Assembly (NCBI GenBank): GCA_045630765.1
Contig: JAZQTM010000080.1
Coordinates: 1 to 10,604, forward strand
Source of the DNA: RGIG3009 sp045630765
GTDB lineage: Bacteria > Bacillota > Clostridia > Oscillospirales > Acutalibacteraceae
Direction: 5' to 3'
DNA length: 10,604 nt
The notes under the pieces: model-generated
What the model was told of the DNA's origin: nothing
Database searches by the model: none
Seen by the model: the letters and a program-made list of their open reading frames with translations, nothing else
Position numbers and translations under genes: made by a program
Part shown: positions 4,902 to 10,604 of the stretch, one piece after another
How the letters are laid out: every line of letters starts with the position of its first letter
Numbering within the stretch: position 1 is the stretch's first letter

Positions 4902-6275
4902 ATGATGAAAAACTGGGAAAACGATCAAGAAAAATTGGTGCAGTGGATGGAAGAACGGCGTTTTTCTTCGATCCGCACGTGGCTGAATGAACAAAACGCG
5001 GTTGATATCGCCGAACTGTTTGAGGAACTGCCGAGCACGCAGCAACCGACCTTGTATCGATTGTTGCCGAAAGAGCTTGCGGCAGAGGCGTTCGCGTATA
5101 TGGAGCCGGACACGCAAGAGTTGCTGATTCACGCGTTTACCGATCACGAATTAGCGGCTATGCTGGAGGAACTATATTTGGACGATACGGCAGACTTGCT
5201 TGAAGAAATGCCGGCAAGTGTTGTCAAACGATTGCTGAAGGTGTCTTCGCGGGAGGATCGTCGCGCGCTTAACCAGATCTTAAAGTATCCGGAAAACAGT
5301 GCCGGCAGTGTACTGACGACCGAATTTGTGGACTTGAAGGCGGATATGACGGTTGCGGAAGCGTTGCGGTATATCCGAGTGCACGGTCCGAATAAGGAAA
5401 CCATTTATACTTGCTACGTGATCGACAAGGACCGCCATTTGCAAGGTGCTTTGACGGCACGCGAATTGCTGTTGGCACACGAAGACGATCGTGTGGGAGA
5501 TTTGATGGATACCCACGTGATCTCAGTGGTGACGACTGAAGATCAAGAACAGGTGGCGGATCTGTTTGCTCGCTACGATTTGATCGCTTTGCCGGTTGTG
5601 GACAGCGAAAACCGTTTGGTCGGTATTATCACGGTGGACGACGTCGTGGACATTATGCGGCAGGAAACCACCGAAGATATCGAGAAGATGGCGGCTATTA
5701 TCCCGACAGACAAGCCTTATTTGCGTACCGGTGTGTTTGAACTGTTTCGCAACCGAATTCCGTGGTTGCTTCTCTTAATGGTATCGGCAACTTTTACCGG
5801 TATGATTATCACGGCGTTTGAATCGGCGCTTGCGGTCTCGGTGGCACTGACGGCGTTTATTCCCATGCTGATGGGTACCGGCGGTAACAGCGGCAGCCAG
5901 TCCTCAGTCACGGTTATTCGTTCTTTGGCGCTGGATGACATTCGGCTTCGTGATATTTTCCGCGTGTTGTGGAAGGAATGCCGCGTTGCTCTGCTGTGCG
6001 GTGCTGTGTTGGCGGTAGCCACTTTTCTTAAGATTTTGGCAGTGGATCGTTGGCTGTTGGGAATGGCGGTTACGTTGCCCGAAGCGGCAGTGGTATGTAT
6101 TGCACTGTTTATCACGGTGCTTATCGCCAAACTGGTGGGATGCTCGTTGCCGTTGCTTGCCAAACGTATCGGATTCGATCCCGCCGTTATGGCAAGCCCG
6201 TTCATCACGACCATTGTGGATGCCATTTCGCTGTTGGTTTACTTCGGTGTTGCCTCTTTTATACTTTCCACTTGA
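4902..6275 (+). CDS. mgtE: MgtE magnesium channel/transporter
   Basis: MgtE is a homodimeric Mg2+-selective channel of the plasma membrane, gated by Mg2+ bound to its cytosolic domains. The 457 residues show the full family layout: an acidic helical N domain (about 1-130), a CBS pair (about 137-255, with VVDSENRLVGIITVDDVVD near 232-250), the connecting helix, and five transmembrane helices (about 286-455). The family signatures PMLMGTGGNSGSQ (321-333) and DPAVMASPFITTIVDA (426-441), with the pore Asp440, are intact. ATG 4902 or the adjacent ATG 4905 may serve; the only ribosome site is GGGAG (4887-4891), 10 or 13 bases away, inside the terminator stem. No terminator follows; the ribU promoter overlaps its last codons. 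Confidence 0.95.
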   Translation: MMKNWENDQEKLVQWMEERRFSSIRTWLNEQNAVDIAELFEELPSTQQPTLYRLLPKELAAEAFAYMEPDTQELLIHAFTDHELAAMLEELYLDDTADLLEEMPASVVKRLLKVSSREDRRALNQILKYPENSAGSVLTTEFVDLKADMTVAEALRYIRVHGPNKETIYTCYVIDKDRHLQGALTARELLLAHEDDRVGDLMDTHVISVVTTEDQEQVADLFARYDLIALPVVDSENRLVGIITVDDVVDIMRQETTEDIEKMAAIIPTDKPYLRTGVFELFRNRIPWLLLLMVSATFTGMIITAFESALAVSVALTAFIPMLMGTGGNSGSQSSVTVIRSLALDDIRLRDIFRVLWKECRVALLCGAVLAVATFLKILAVDRWLLGMAVTLPEAAVVCIALFITVLIAKLVGCSLPLLAKRIGFDPAVMASPFITTIVDAISLLVYFGVASFILST

Positions 6276-6300
6276 CGGGAACGGCAGATAGGCATATAAT
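6272..6300 (+). promoter_or_regulatory. ribU promoter overlapping the mgtE stop codon
   Basis: TTGACG (6272-6277) and consensus TATAAT (6295-6300) are 17 bp apart. The -35 box contains the mgtE stop codon (6273-6275). Transcription would start near 6307, just before the FMN riboswitch. Confidence 0.85.
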
Positions 6301-6315
6301 TAAGGAAATTAAATA

Positions 6316-6424
6316 ATCTTCAGGGCGGGGTGAAATTCCCCACCGGCGGTGAAAGCCCGCGAGTGCGCAAGCATTGATTTGGTGAAATTCCAAAGCCGAC
6401 GGTATAGTCCGGATGTGAGAAGAT
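6316..6424 (+). ncRNA. FMN riboswitch (RFN element)
   Basis: The conserved RFN core is easy to read: CAGGGCGGGGTGAAATTCCC (6321-6340), ACCGGCGGT (6342-6350), AAGCCCGCGAG (6353-6363), GGTGAAATTC (6371-6380) and AAGCCGACGGTATAGTCCGG (6383-6402 onward) followed by GATGTGAGAAGAT. The closing helix P1 pairs ATCTTC (6316-6321) with GAAGAT (6419-6424). The element binds FMN and, here, sits before an intrinsic terminator, so FMN should switch ribU transcription off. The usual GGATGGGAG end has GGATGTGAG instead, a small variation. Confidence 0.95.
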
Positions 6425-6439
6425 GATGTTGTTAAAGCA

Positions 6440-6474
6440 AAAACGCCCTACAGATATTTTCTGTGGGGCGTTTT
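6440..6474 (+). terminator. Riboswitch-controlled terminator before ribU
   Basis: A stem of about 15 bp (6440-6454 with 6460-6474), with one G-T pair and an AT-rich loop, ends in TTTT (6471-6474). It lies 15 bases after the FMN riboswitch and 22 bases before the ribU start, the position expected of the expression platform. The tail is short, so some of the T residues also pair in the stem. Confidence 0.8.
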
Positions 6475-6496
6475 GATGTTGAAAGGCGGGGTTTAT

Positions 6497-7219
6497 ATGA
6501 CGGAATTGTGGAATACTGTAAAGGAAAACGGATTGTTTGTGATTGTATCCATTGGCATTCTTTTGGCACTTTGGATAGCAGCACGTATAGCTGAACATTT
6601 CTTGCCGCAAAAGCGAAAAGCATCACTCGCACAACGGGCAAGCATTATCGGCATTTTTGCGGCGATTGCCATGGTGCTGCATATTTTGGATTTTCCGCTT
6701 CCGTTTTTGGCTCCGGGATTTTATAAATTGGACTTTTCCGAAGTACCGGTATTGCTGTGCGGTTTTTATCTCGGGCCGGCTGCAACGGTAGCTTGCGAGG
6801 GTATTAAAATACTGCTTAAGTTGCTGGTCACCGGAACTTCCACCGCATTCGTTGGGGACGTTGCCAATTTTGTAGTCGGATGTAGCTTGGTGCTTCCTGC
6901 TACTATTATTTACCATATTAAAAAATCAAGAAGCAGTGCACTGGTCGGTATGGGTGTTGGTACCGTCTGTCTTACCCTTTTTGGCAGCGCGTTTAATGCA
7001 GTCTATTTAATTCCGAAGTTTTCGCAACTGTTCCATCTGCCGTTAGAAAACATTATTGCGATGGGCACTGCCATCAATAGTGGTGTAACCGATGTGAATT
7101 CCTTGGTCTTTTATTGTGTTGTACCACTTAACTTGTTAAAAGGTATTGTTGTTTCTACCCTTGTTTTCTTGTTGTACAAGCGGGTGGGGAATCTTTTCCT
7201 CAACAAGTTTGCTCGTTGA
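6497..7219 (+). CDS. ribU: RibU, riboflavin-binding S component of an ECF transporter
   Basis: The 240-residue membrane protein is the substrate-binding subunit of an energy-coupling factor transporter for riboflavin; it works with the shared EcfA/A'/T module, which is not in this window. Typical S-component features are the stretch FYKLDFSEVPVLLCGFYLGP (76-95), GDVANFVVG (120-128) and NLLKG near the C-terminus (212-216), with about six helices. The FMN riboswitch upstream supports riboflavin as substrate. Residues 13-34 form an extra hydrophobic helix before the core, followed by a basic stretch (QKRK). I chose ATG 6497 because AAAGGCGGGG (6482-6491) lies just upstream; an in-frame ATG at 6476 touches the terminator and has no ribosome site. 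No clear terminator follows. Confidence 0.92.
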   Translation: MTELWNTVKENGLFVIVSIGILLALWIAARIAEHFLPQKRKASLAQRASIIGIFAAIAMVLHILDFPLPFLAPGFYKLDFSEVPVLLCGFYLGPAATVACEGIKILLKLLVTGTSTAFVGDVANFVVGCSLVLPATIIYHIKKSRSSALVGMGVGTVCLTLFGSAFNAVYLIPKFSQLFHLPLENIIAMGTAINSGVTDVNSLVFYCVVPLNLLKGIVVSTLVFLLYKRVGNLFLNKFAR

Positions 7220-7306
7220 TTTTTCGGCTTGATTTACAGTGCTGTTTGTGGATATCGGTCGACTGTCGGGGTAAATACGTGTCGGACGCTTATCTTTTCT
7301 TTGCAT
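7136..7306 (-). CDS. Small hydrophilic protein, 56 aa, function unknown
   Basis: ATG 7306 on the minus strand has a strong AAAGGAG site eight bases upstream, which is why I call it. The 56 residues are basic and polar, rich in Asn, Ser, Thr, Lys and Arg (for example RKDKRPTRIYPDSRP at 3-17), with few hydrophobic residues, suggesting a disordered protein. The last 84 bases lie antisense to the 3' end of ribU, which is clearly coding on the other strand. It is divergent from glnA, and I found no convincing promoter for it in the 115 bases between. No family is recognised. The ribosome site argues for a gene, while the overlap and low complexity argue for caution. Confidence 0.45.
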   Translation of the reverse strand: MQRKDKRPTRIYPDSRPISTNSTVNQAEKSTSKLVEEKIPHPLVQQENKGRNNNTF

Positions 7307-7366
7307 ACGGACATCTCCTTTCGCATTAGTATCGTGCGACCGACAAATAAATATACCAAAAAAATA

Positions 7367-7396
7367 TTGACAAGATACCGATAAGAATGACATAAT
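7367..7396 (+). promoter_or_regulatory. glnA promoter
   Basis: TTGACA (7367-7372) and CATAAT (7391-7396) are 18 bp apart. Transcription would begin near 7403, about 19 bases before the ATG. I looked for a GlnR/TnrA-type operator (TGTNA-N7-TNACA) around it and did not see a full match. Confidence 0.65.
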
Positions 7397-7421
7397 ACAG
7401 AGTAAGAAAGAAGGGTTATTT

Positions 7422-8759
7422 ATGAGCAAGTATACGGCTGAGGACATCGTACGCATCGTTAAAGAAGAAAACGTACGGTTTATCCGTTTACAATTCACCG
7501 ATATTTTCGGCGCGTTTAAGAATGTAGCGATTACGGCAAGTCAGTTACAAAAGGCGCTGAGCAACCAGTGTATGTTTGACGGCTCTTCGATTGAGGGCTT
7601 TGTGCGTATTGAAGAATCGGATATGTATCTGTATCCCGATTATGACAGCTTTTTGATCTTCCCGTGGTATGAAGAGAACGAGGGCAAGGTCGCGCGTTTG
7701 ATCTGTGACGTCTACAAACCGGACGGTACGCCGTTCGAGGGTGATCCCCGCGGTTTGCTCAAGCGTGTGCTTAAGCAGGCGGAGGATATGGGCTTTACGG
7801 CATTTAACGTCGGACCCGAGTGCGAGTTCTTCTTGTTCGATAAGGATGAGAATGGATATCCTACCACTCGCAGCAAGGACCACGGTGCGTATTTTGAACT
7901 GGGTCCCACCGACCTCGGTGAGGCGGCACGTCGGGATATGTGCTTAACGCTTGAGGATATGGGATACGAGATCGAAGCGTCCCACCACGAGTGCGCTAAC
8001 GGTCAGCACGAAATTGATTTCAAATATACCGATGCGCTCCGTGCGGCAGATAACATCGTGACGTTTAAGTTGGCAGTGAAAACAATTGCGAATCGTCACA
8101 ATATGTATGCTACGTTTATGCCTAAGCCGGTTTTCGGCAAAGCAGGAAACGGTATGCACGTTAATATGTCGTTGATGAAGGACGGCAAAAACGCGTTTTA
8201 CGATCCGGATGGTAAGATGGGTCTGAGCAAAACGGCGCATCAATTTATTGCGGGTATATTGGAGCACGTGCGTGGCATGAGCGCCGTTACCAATCCGCTT
8301 GTTAACTCTTACAAACGTTTGGTGTCCGGTTATGAGGCTCCCGTGTACGTGGCTTGGTCGGCAAGCAACCGCAGCCCGTTGGTGCGTGTGCCGGCATCCC
8401 GCGGAATGGGTACGCGTCTGGAGCTGCGCAATCCCGATCCGTCTGCTAACCCGTACCTCACGCTGGCACTGTGTTTGGCGGCAGGTCTTGACGGCATCCG
8501 ACGCGAATTGGCGCCGCCGCCTGCTGTGGGAGAAAATCTGTTTGAACTTGATGAGGACGAGCGTGAGCGCCTGGGTATCGTGCACCTGCCTTCCAATTTG
8601 AAAGAGGCAGTGCGTGCGATGAAAGCGGATGCGCTTATCCGTGATACGTTGGGCGAGCACATCTTCACCCGCTACGTACAGCATAAGACGAACGAGTGGG
8701 ACGAGTACAAAGTGCGCGTTACGCAATGGGAGCTTGATCGCTACCTGGCGAGATATTAA
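7422..8759 (+). CDS. glnA: Glutamine synthetase type I (GlnA)
   Basis: The 445-residue cytosolic enzyme makes glutamine from glutamate, ammonia and ATP and acts as a dodecamer. Recognisable parts include the Asp latch loop FDGSS (52-56), EGFVRIEESDMYLYPD (58-73), metal-binding Glu133 and Glu135 in GPECEFF, Glu190 and Glu197 in HHECANGQHE, His246 in GNGMHVNMS, the flap Glu305, and NRSPLVRVP (316-324) followed by the substrate Arg336 and metal Glu334. Length and the Arg62 position match the GSI-alpha class known from Bacillus, which is feedback-inhibited rather than adenylylated. ATG 7422 follows AAGGG (7411-7415). A kinase-like gene follows after 12 bases, so the two form an operon with one promoter and one terminator. 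Confidence 0.96.
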   Translation: MSKYTAEDIVRIVKEENVRFIRLQFTDIFGAFKNVAITASQLQKALSNQCMFDGSSIEGFVRIEESDMYLYPDYDSFLIFPWYEENEGKVARLICDVYKPDGTPFEGDPRGLLKRVLKQAEDMGFTAFNVGPECEFFLFDKDENGYPTTRSKDHGAYFELGPTDLGEAARRDMCLTLEDMGYEIEASHHECANGQHEIDFKYTDALRAADNIVTFKLAVKTIANRHNMYATFMPKPVFGKAGNGMHVNMSLMKDGKNAFYDPDGKMGLSKTAHQFIAGILEHVRGMSAVTNPLVNSYKRLVSGYEAPVYVAWSASNRSPLVRVPASRGMGTRLELRNPDPSANPYLTLALCLAAGLDGIRRELAPPPAVGENLFELDEDERERLGIVHLPSNLKEAVRAMKADALIRDTLGEHIFTRYVQHKTNEWDEYKVRVTQWELDRYLARY

Positions 8760-8771
8760 GAGGTGCGATCT

Positions 8772-9404
8772 ATGGAGAAAAACATTGTTGTTACCATCGC
8801 TCGTCAGTTTGGCAGCGGCGGTCACGAGATCGGTCGCCGTTTGGCAAAACGATTGAACGTACCGCTGTATGATAAAGAATTGATCACGCACGCCGCGCAG
8901 GAAAGCGGATTGTCGGAAGAGGTTTTGCATTATTTTGATGAAAAGCCGACCAACAGTTTGTTGTATTCATTGTCGACGGGTGCTTATTCGGTGGCAGAAG
9001 GCGGTGTCGTCAATTATTCCTTGCCGGTCAATCAGCAGGTGTTTCAGGCGCAGTTTGATGCCATCCGCTCGCTGGCGGAGAAAAGTTCCTGCGTGATCGT
9101 GGGACGTTGTGCCGATTACGCGCTGGAGAATCACGAGGGGCATGTCAGCATCTTCGTACATGCCGATCTCCACGATCGTATGGAACGCGTTGCGGAATAC
9201 GATCACATCACGTTGACCGAAGCGAAAAACCGTGTTATCAAAAGCGATAAACGGCGTGCGAATTATTACAATTTCTATTCCGGTAAAAAATGGGGCGATG
9301 CCGGCACCTACGATCTGTGTATCAATACCAGCACCGTCGGTTACGACAACGCAGTGGAATTGATTGCAGACTTTGTGGAAATGAAGCGAGCCAAAACTGA
9401 ATAA
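8772..9404 (+). CDS. Cytidylate-kinase-like family protein (Cytidylate_kin2)
   Basis: The 210-residue product has the pattern of the cytidylate-kinase-like family of Clostridia: an N-terminal phosphate-binding loop variant RQFGSGGHEIGRRLA (11-25), YDKELI (33-38), VIVGRCADY (108-116), and an Arg/Lys-rich lid-like region around DKRRANYYNFYSGKKW (159-174) followed by YDLCINTS (180-187). Nucleotide-binding is well supported; CMP as substrate is not, since the family differs from true Cmk. ATG 8772 is eight bases after AGAGG (8759-8763); an in-frame GTG at 8763 overlaps that site and is unlikely. The gap to glnA is 12 bases, so it is co-transcribed, which suggests but does not show a link to nitrogen or nucleotide metabolism. 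Confidence 0.85.
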   Translation: MEKNIVVTIARQFGSGGHEIGRRLAKRLNVPLYDKELITHAAQESGLSEEVLHYFDEKPTNSLLYSLSTGAYSVAEGGVVNYSLPVNQQVFQAQFDAIRSLAEKSSCVIVGRCADYALENHEGHVSIFVHADLHDRMERVAEYDHITLTEAKNRVIKSDKRRANYYNFYSGKKWGDAGTYDLCINTSTVGYDNAVELIADFVEMKRAKTE

Positions 9405-9409
9405 TCGTC

Positions 9410-9443
9410 AAAAAGGTCCCGCAGTATCTGCGGGACCTTTTTT
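9410..9443 (+). terminator. Terminator of the glnA operon
   Basis: A perfect stem (9410-9424 with 9428-9442) has a TAT loop, a ten-pair GC-rich core and an A/T base, with six T at 9438-9443. The symmetric A and T runs would allow it to act in both directions, but no gene converges on it. Confidence 0.9.
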
Positions 9444-9511
9444 ACTAAAAAATACCTTGTAAGTTTCAGCCGATAACGGCACACGCTAATGGCAGAAAAG
9501 GAGTGGTAAAT

Positions 9512-9691
9512 GTGTCAAAAGGTCTTATGAAATTTATGAGAGGCATGGGTATCGGGTTGGCGGTAGGCTGTCTTGCCGGCGCGGTGGGCAACCAGTATAT
9601 GCACAGCGGCAAAAAAGGTCTTAAGAGAAACCTCGGCAAAGCACTTAAAAATATGAGCGACCTCGTTGAAGAAGTCGGCGAAATGTTTTAA
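9512..9691 (+). CDS. Small glycine-zipper membrane-associated protein, 59 aa
   Basis: GTG 9512 is eight bases after AAAAGGAG (9496-9503), and the frame ends at TAA 9691. An overlapping ATG at 9510 is out of frame and meets a stop after six codons. The protein has a short basic N-terminus, one Gly/Ala-rich hydrophobic segment (about residues 11-28, GMGIGLAVGCLAGAVG) with Gly spaced as in a glycine zipper, a basic middle (HSGKKGLKRN) and an amphipathic acidic tail (SDLVEEVGEMF). This resembles YtxH-like small envelope proteins in layout, but I would not assign it to the family. It stands alone between two terminators. No clear promoter is visible in 9444-9495. Confidence 0.7.
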   Translation: MSKGLMKFMRGMGIGLAVGCLAGAVGNQYMHSGKKGLKRNLGKALKNMSDLVEEVGEMF

Positions 9692-9699
9692 CAAGATCG

Positions 9700-9725
9700 G
9701 CACCGCCTGCGGGCGGTGCTTTTTT
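9700..9725 (+). terminator. Terminator after the glycine-zipper gene
   Basis: GCACCGCC (9700-9707) pairs with GGCGGTGC (9712-9719) around a TGCG loop, followed by six T (9720-9725). It begins nine bases after the stop codon. Confidence 0.9.
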
Positions 9726-9726
9726 C

Positions 9727-9755
9727 TTGACGAAAGAGAAAGTTTTTTGTATAAT
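9727..9755 (+). promoter_or_regulatory. Promoter for the single-pass membrane protein gene
   Basis: TTGACG (9727-9732) and consensus TATAAT (9750-9755) are 17 bp apart. The -35 box begins two bases after the T-tract of the previous terminator. Transcription would start near 9762. Confidence 0.85.
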
Positions 9756-9786
9756 AAATCCGTTATGAAGAAAGTAGGGAAAAGAT

Positions 9787-10380
9787 ATGAAATTGGATAA
9801 ACAGCAGGAACGCAGTGAACATATTTTGGGTGTTGAGGACGTTGAGCCGCAGATCCAATTAACGAACGAACAAAAATCTGAAATTGAAGTAGCGCAACGC
9901 AAGCAGATCAAAGCAACAGCCTTAATCGTAGGGGTCGCCCTGCTTGCTGTCGTAGCGGTGTTTGTCATTGGCGCTATTTCCGGCGGCGTTGCCAAACGCG
10001 AGCTTGCAATGCGTGAGCCGCGGGAATCGACGCCTACGTTTTATGGTTCTCTTGAGAACGATGAATTGGAAGAAAAGAAAATCAGCTCCATGATTACGGA
10101 GGCGTATTATACAAAAGAAGACGGAATGATGGTTACCGTCGGCTTCAGTAACAACTTGGATACGGAGGAGCGTATCACCAAGGTTGTTGTAGAGATCTAT
10201 TCCGAACAGGATGCCGAGATTGCCAAAGCGCAAAGCGAAAGTATGAGCGCAGAGTTCACGGTAGTGTCAGGCGGAACCAACGAAGTGACTATGTATATAA
10301 AACCGGAGTACGTATCCATCAAGGATGATCCGCTGGAAACGATACGGTATGAGATCACGATTGAGCACGAAACGGTTTAA
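9787..10380 (+). CDS. Single-pass membrane protein of unknown function, 197 aa
   Basis: ATG 9787 follows AGGGA (9776-9780) by about six bases. The first 42 residues are polar and acidic, with a likely short helix (QKSEIEVAQRKQIKA). One transmembrane helix lies at about 43-65 (ALIVGVALLAVVAVFVIGA at 45-63). The remaining 130 residues are predicted outside the cell, assuming the usual orientation with the charged N-terminus inside. This part starts with a polar linker (66-95) and continues as alternating strands (MMVTVGFSNNL, ITKVVVEIYS, EFTVVSG, EVTMYIKP, RYEITIEHETV), suggesting a beta-sandwich like DUF4352/FxLYD-type domains, an inference from pattern only. No Cys and no lipobox are present, so it is not a lipoprotein. 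It is monocistronic, with its own promoter and terminator. Confidence 0.8.
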   Translation: MKLDKQQERSEHILGVEDVEPQIQLTNEQKSEIEVAQRKQIKATALIVGVALLAVVAVFVIGAISGGVAKRELAMREPRESTPTFYGSLENDELEEKKISSMITEAYYTKEDGMMVTVGFSNNLDTEERITKVVVEIYSEQDAEIAKAQSESMSAEFTVVSGGTNEVTMYIKPEYVSIKDDPLETIRYEITIEHETV

Positions 10381-10395
10381 GTAAATTCTATCGAT

Positions 10396-10433
10396 AAAAG
10401 GCGGCAAACGCGTGGTGTTTGCCGCCTTTTTTT
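10396..10433 (+). terminator. Terminator upstream of the rRNA-type promoter
   Basis: A 14-bp stem (10396-10409 with 10417-10430) with a seven-base loop is followed by seven T in all (10427-10433). It separates the membrane protein gene from the strong promoter that follows. Confidence 0.9.
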
Positions 10434-10440
10434 GCCATTA

Positions 10441-10512
10441 TCAAAAAATTTTAAAAATTTCTGAAAAAAGCTTCAAAAAAGTGTTGACAAAGCGAAAGGT
10501 GAGTGGTATTAT
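10441..10512 (+). promoter_or_regulatory. Probable rRNA operon promoter with upstream A/T element
   Basis: A consensus TTGACA (10484-10489) and TATTAT (10507-10512) are 17 bp apart. The 40 bases before the -35 are made mostly of A and T runs, as in the UP elements that boost rRNA promoters. The T-rich and A-rich tracts recur at about ten-base steps. Confidence 0.8.
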
Positions 10513-10518
10513 AGCAAA

Positions 10519-10604
10519 GCTGTCGCAAAAAAGGGGCAGCACAAGGACCTTGAAAATTAAACAATGCAAACAAGAAAGAAACACACTACCCGTTAATTAA
10601 GATT
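10519..10604 (+). other. rRNA operon leader upstream of a 16S gene (start of operon)
   Basis: The transcript begins near 10519. GCTGTC (10519-10524) can pair with GGCAGC (10535-10540). Then comes GACCTTGAAAATTAAACAAT (10546-10565), which closely resembles the boxA-containing CTTTGAAAACTAAACA leader sequence seen before 16S genes in Bacillota. No 16S sequence itself is inside the window, so the rRNA gene is predicted to lie just to the right. Confidence 0.72.

Noticed and set aside
4758..5147. A minus-strand frame across the mgtE leader and start of mgtE
   Set aside because: It is antisense to the well-supported mgtE N domain and lacks a ribosome site or domain.
7310..7400. GlnR/TnrA operator in front of glnA
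   Set aside because: Two TGACA words occur (7368 and 7388) but as direct copies, not in the inverted TGTNA-N7-TNACA arrangement.
7944..8930. A 328-codon open frame on the minus strand opposite glnA
   Set aside because: It lies over clearly coding glnA and the start of the kinase gene, has a Cys/His/Arg-rich composition typical of antisense reading of biased codons, and shows no recognisable domain.
9765..9800. An 11-codon ORF (ATG 9765) overlapping the start of the membrane protein gene
   Set aside because: It would begin about three bases from the transcription start, without a ribosome site.
10412..10600. A 62-codon plus-strand frame at the right end
   Set aside because: It runs through a terminator, the A/T element and the rRNA promoter, is Lys-rich from A-tracts, and has no ribosome site.
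1..10604. Defence system, CRISPR array, phage or transposon
   Set aside because: I found no direct-repeat array with spacers, no transposase, integrase, nuclease-helicase or toxin-antitoxin signature, and no terminal inverted repeats with a target duplication.

Overview
The window looks like chromosomal DNA from a member of the class Clostridia (Bacillota), most likely an uncultured relative of the Oscillospiraceae/Ruminococcaceae. The evidence is strong AGGAG-type ribosome sites, textbook sigma-A promoters (TTGACA-like, 17 bp, TATAAT-like), many short intrinsic terminators, a Bacillus-type glutamine synthetase, an FMN riboswitch in front of an ECF riboflavin transporter, and small families seen mainly in Clostridia (DUF6472, the TIGR03905-type TSCPD protein, Cytidylate_kin2). 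The genus assignment is inference. I see no phage, insertion sequence, CRISPR array, tRNA or complete rRNA gene.

Layout. 1-430: an AT-richer end holding the 3' end of an unrecognised gene and a 59-residue acidic, Met-rich protein built of short repeats, closed by a terminator. 500-1442: a two-gene unit, a DUF6472-like Cys protein and an SGNH hydrolase. 1451-2127: mntP (manganese exporter) on the minus strand, convergent with the hydrolase over a shared terminator and divergent from mtaB. 2151-3475: mtaB, a tRNA methylthiotransferase, ending in a hairpin shared with the convergent pair 3474-4570 (PHP phosphoesterase plus TSCPD protein).

4571-4901 is a 331-base gap without a large gene. It carries divergent promoters and a roughly 190-nt leader for mgtE that contains a possible 36-codon leader ORF, two hairpins and an intrinsic terminator ending three bases before the mgtE start codon. 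4902-6275 is mgtE (magnesium channel). 6272-7219 is a promoter, FMN riboswitch, terminator and ribU. A small minus-strand ORF (7136-7306) overlaps the end of ribU. 7367-9443 is glnA followed by a cytidylate-kinase-like gene as one operon. 9512-9725 is a 59-residue glycine-zipper protein, and 9727-10433 is a monocistronic single-pass membrane protein of unknown function. 10441-10604 is an A/T-rich upstream element, a strong promoter and a leader with a sequence typical of rRNA operons, so a 16S gene probably begins just past the window.

The genes are mostly housekeeping: metal balance (mntP, mgtE), cofactor uptake (ribU), nitrogen assimilation (glnA) and tRNA modification (mtaB). They do not form one pathway. 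The most interesting parts are the attenuator-like mgtE leader, the repeat-built small acidic protein at the left edge, and several small genes of unknown function. I found no convincing new multi-gene system.
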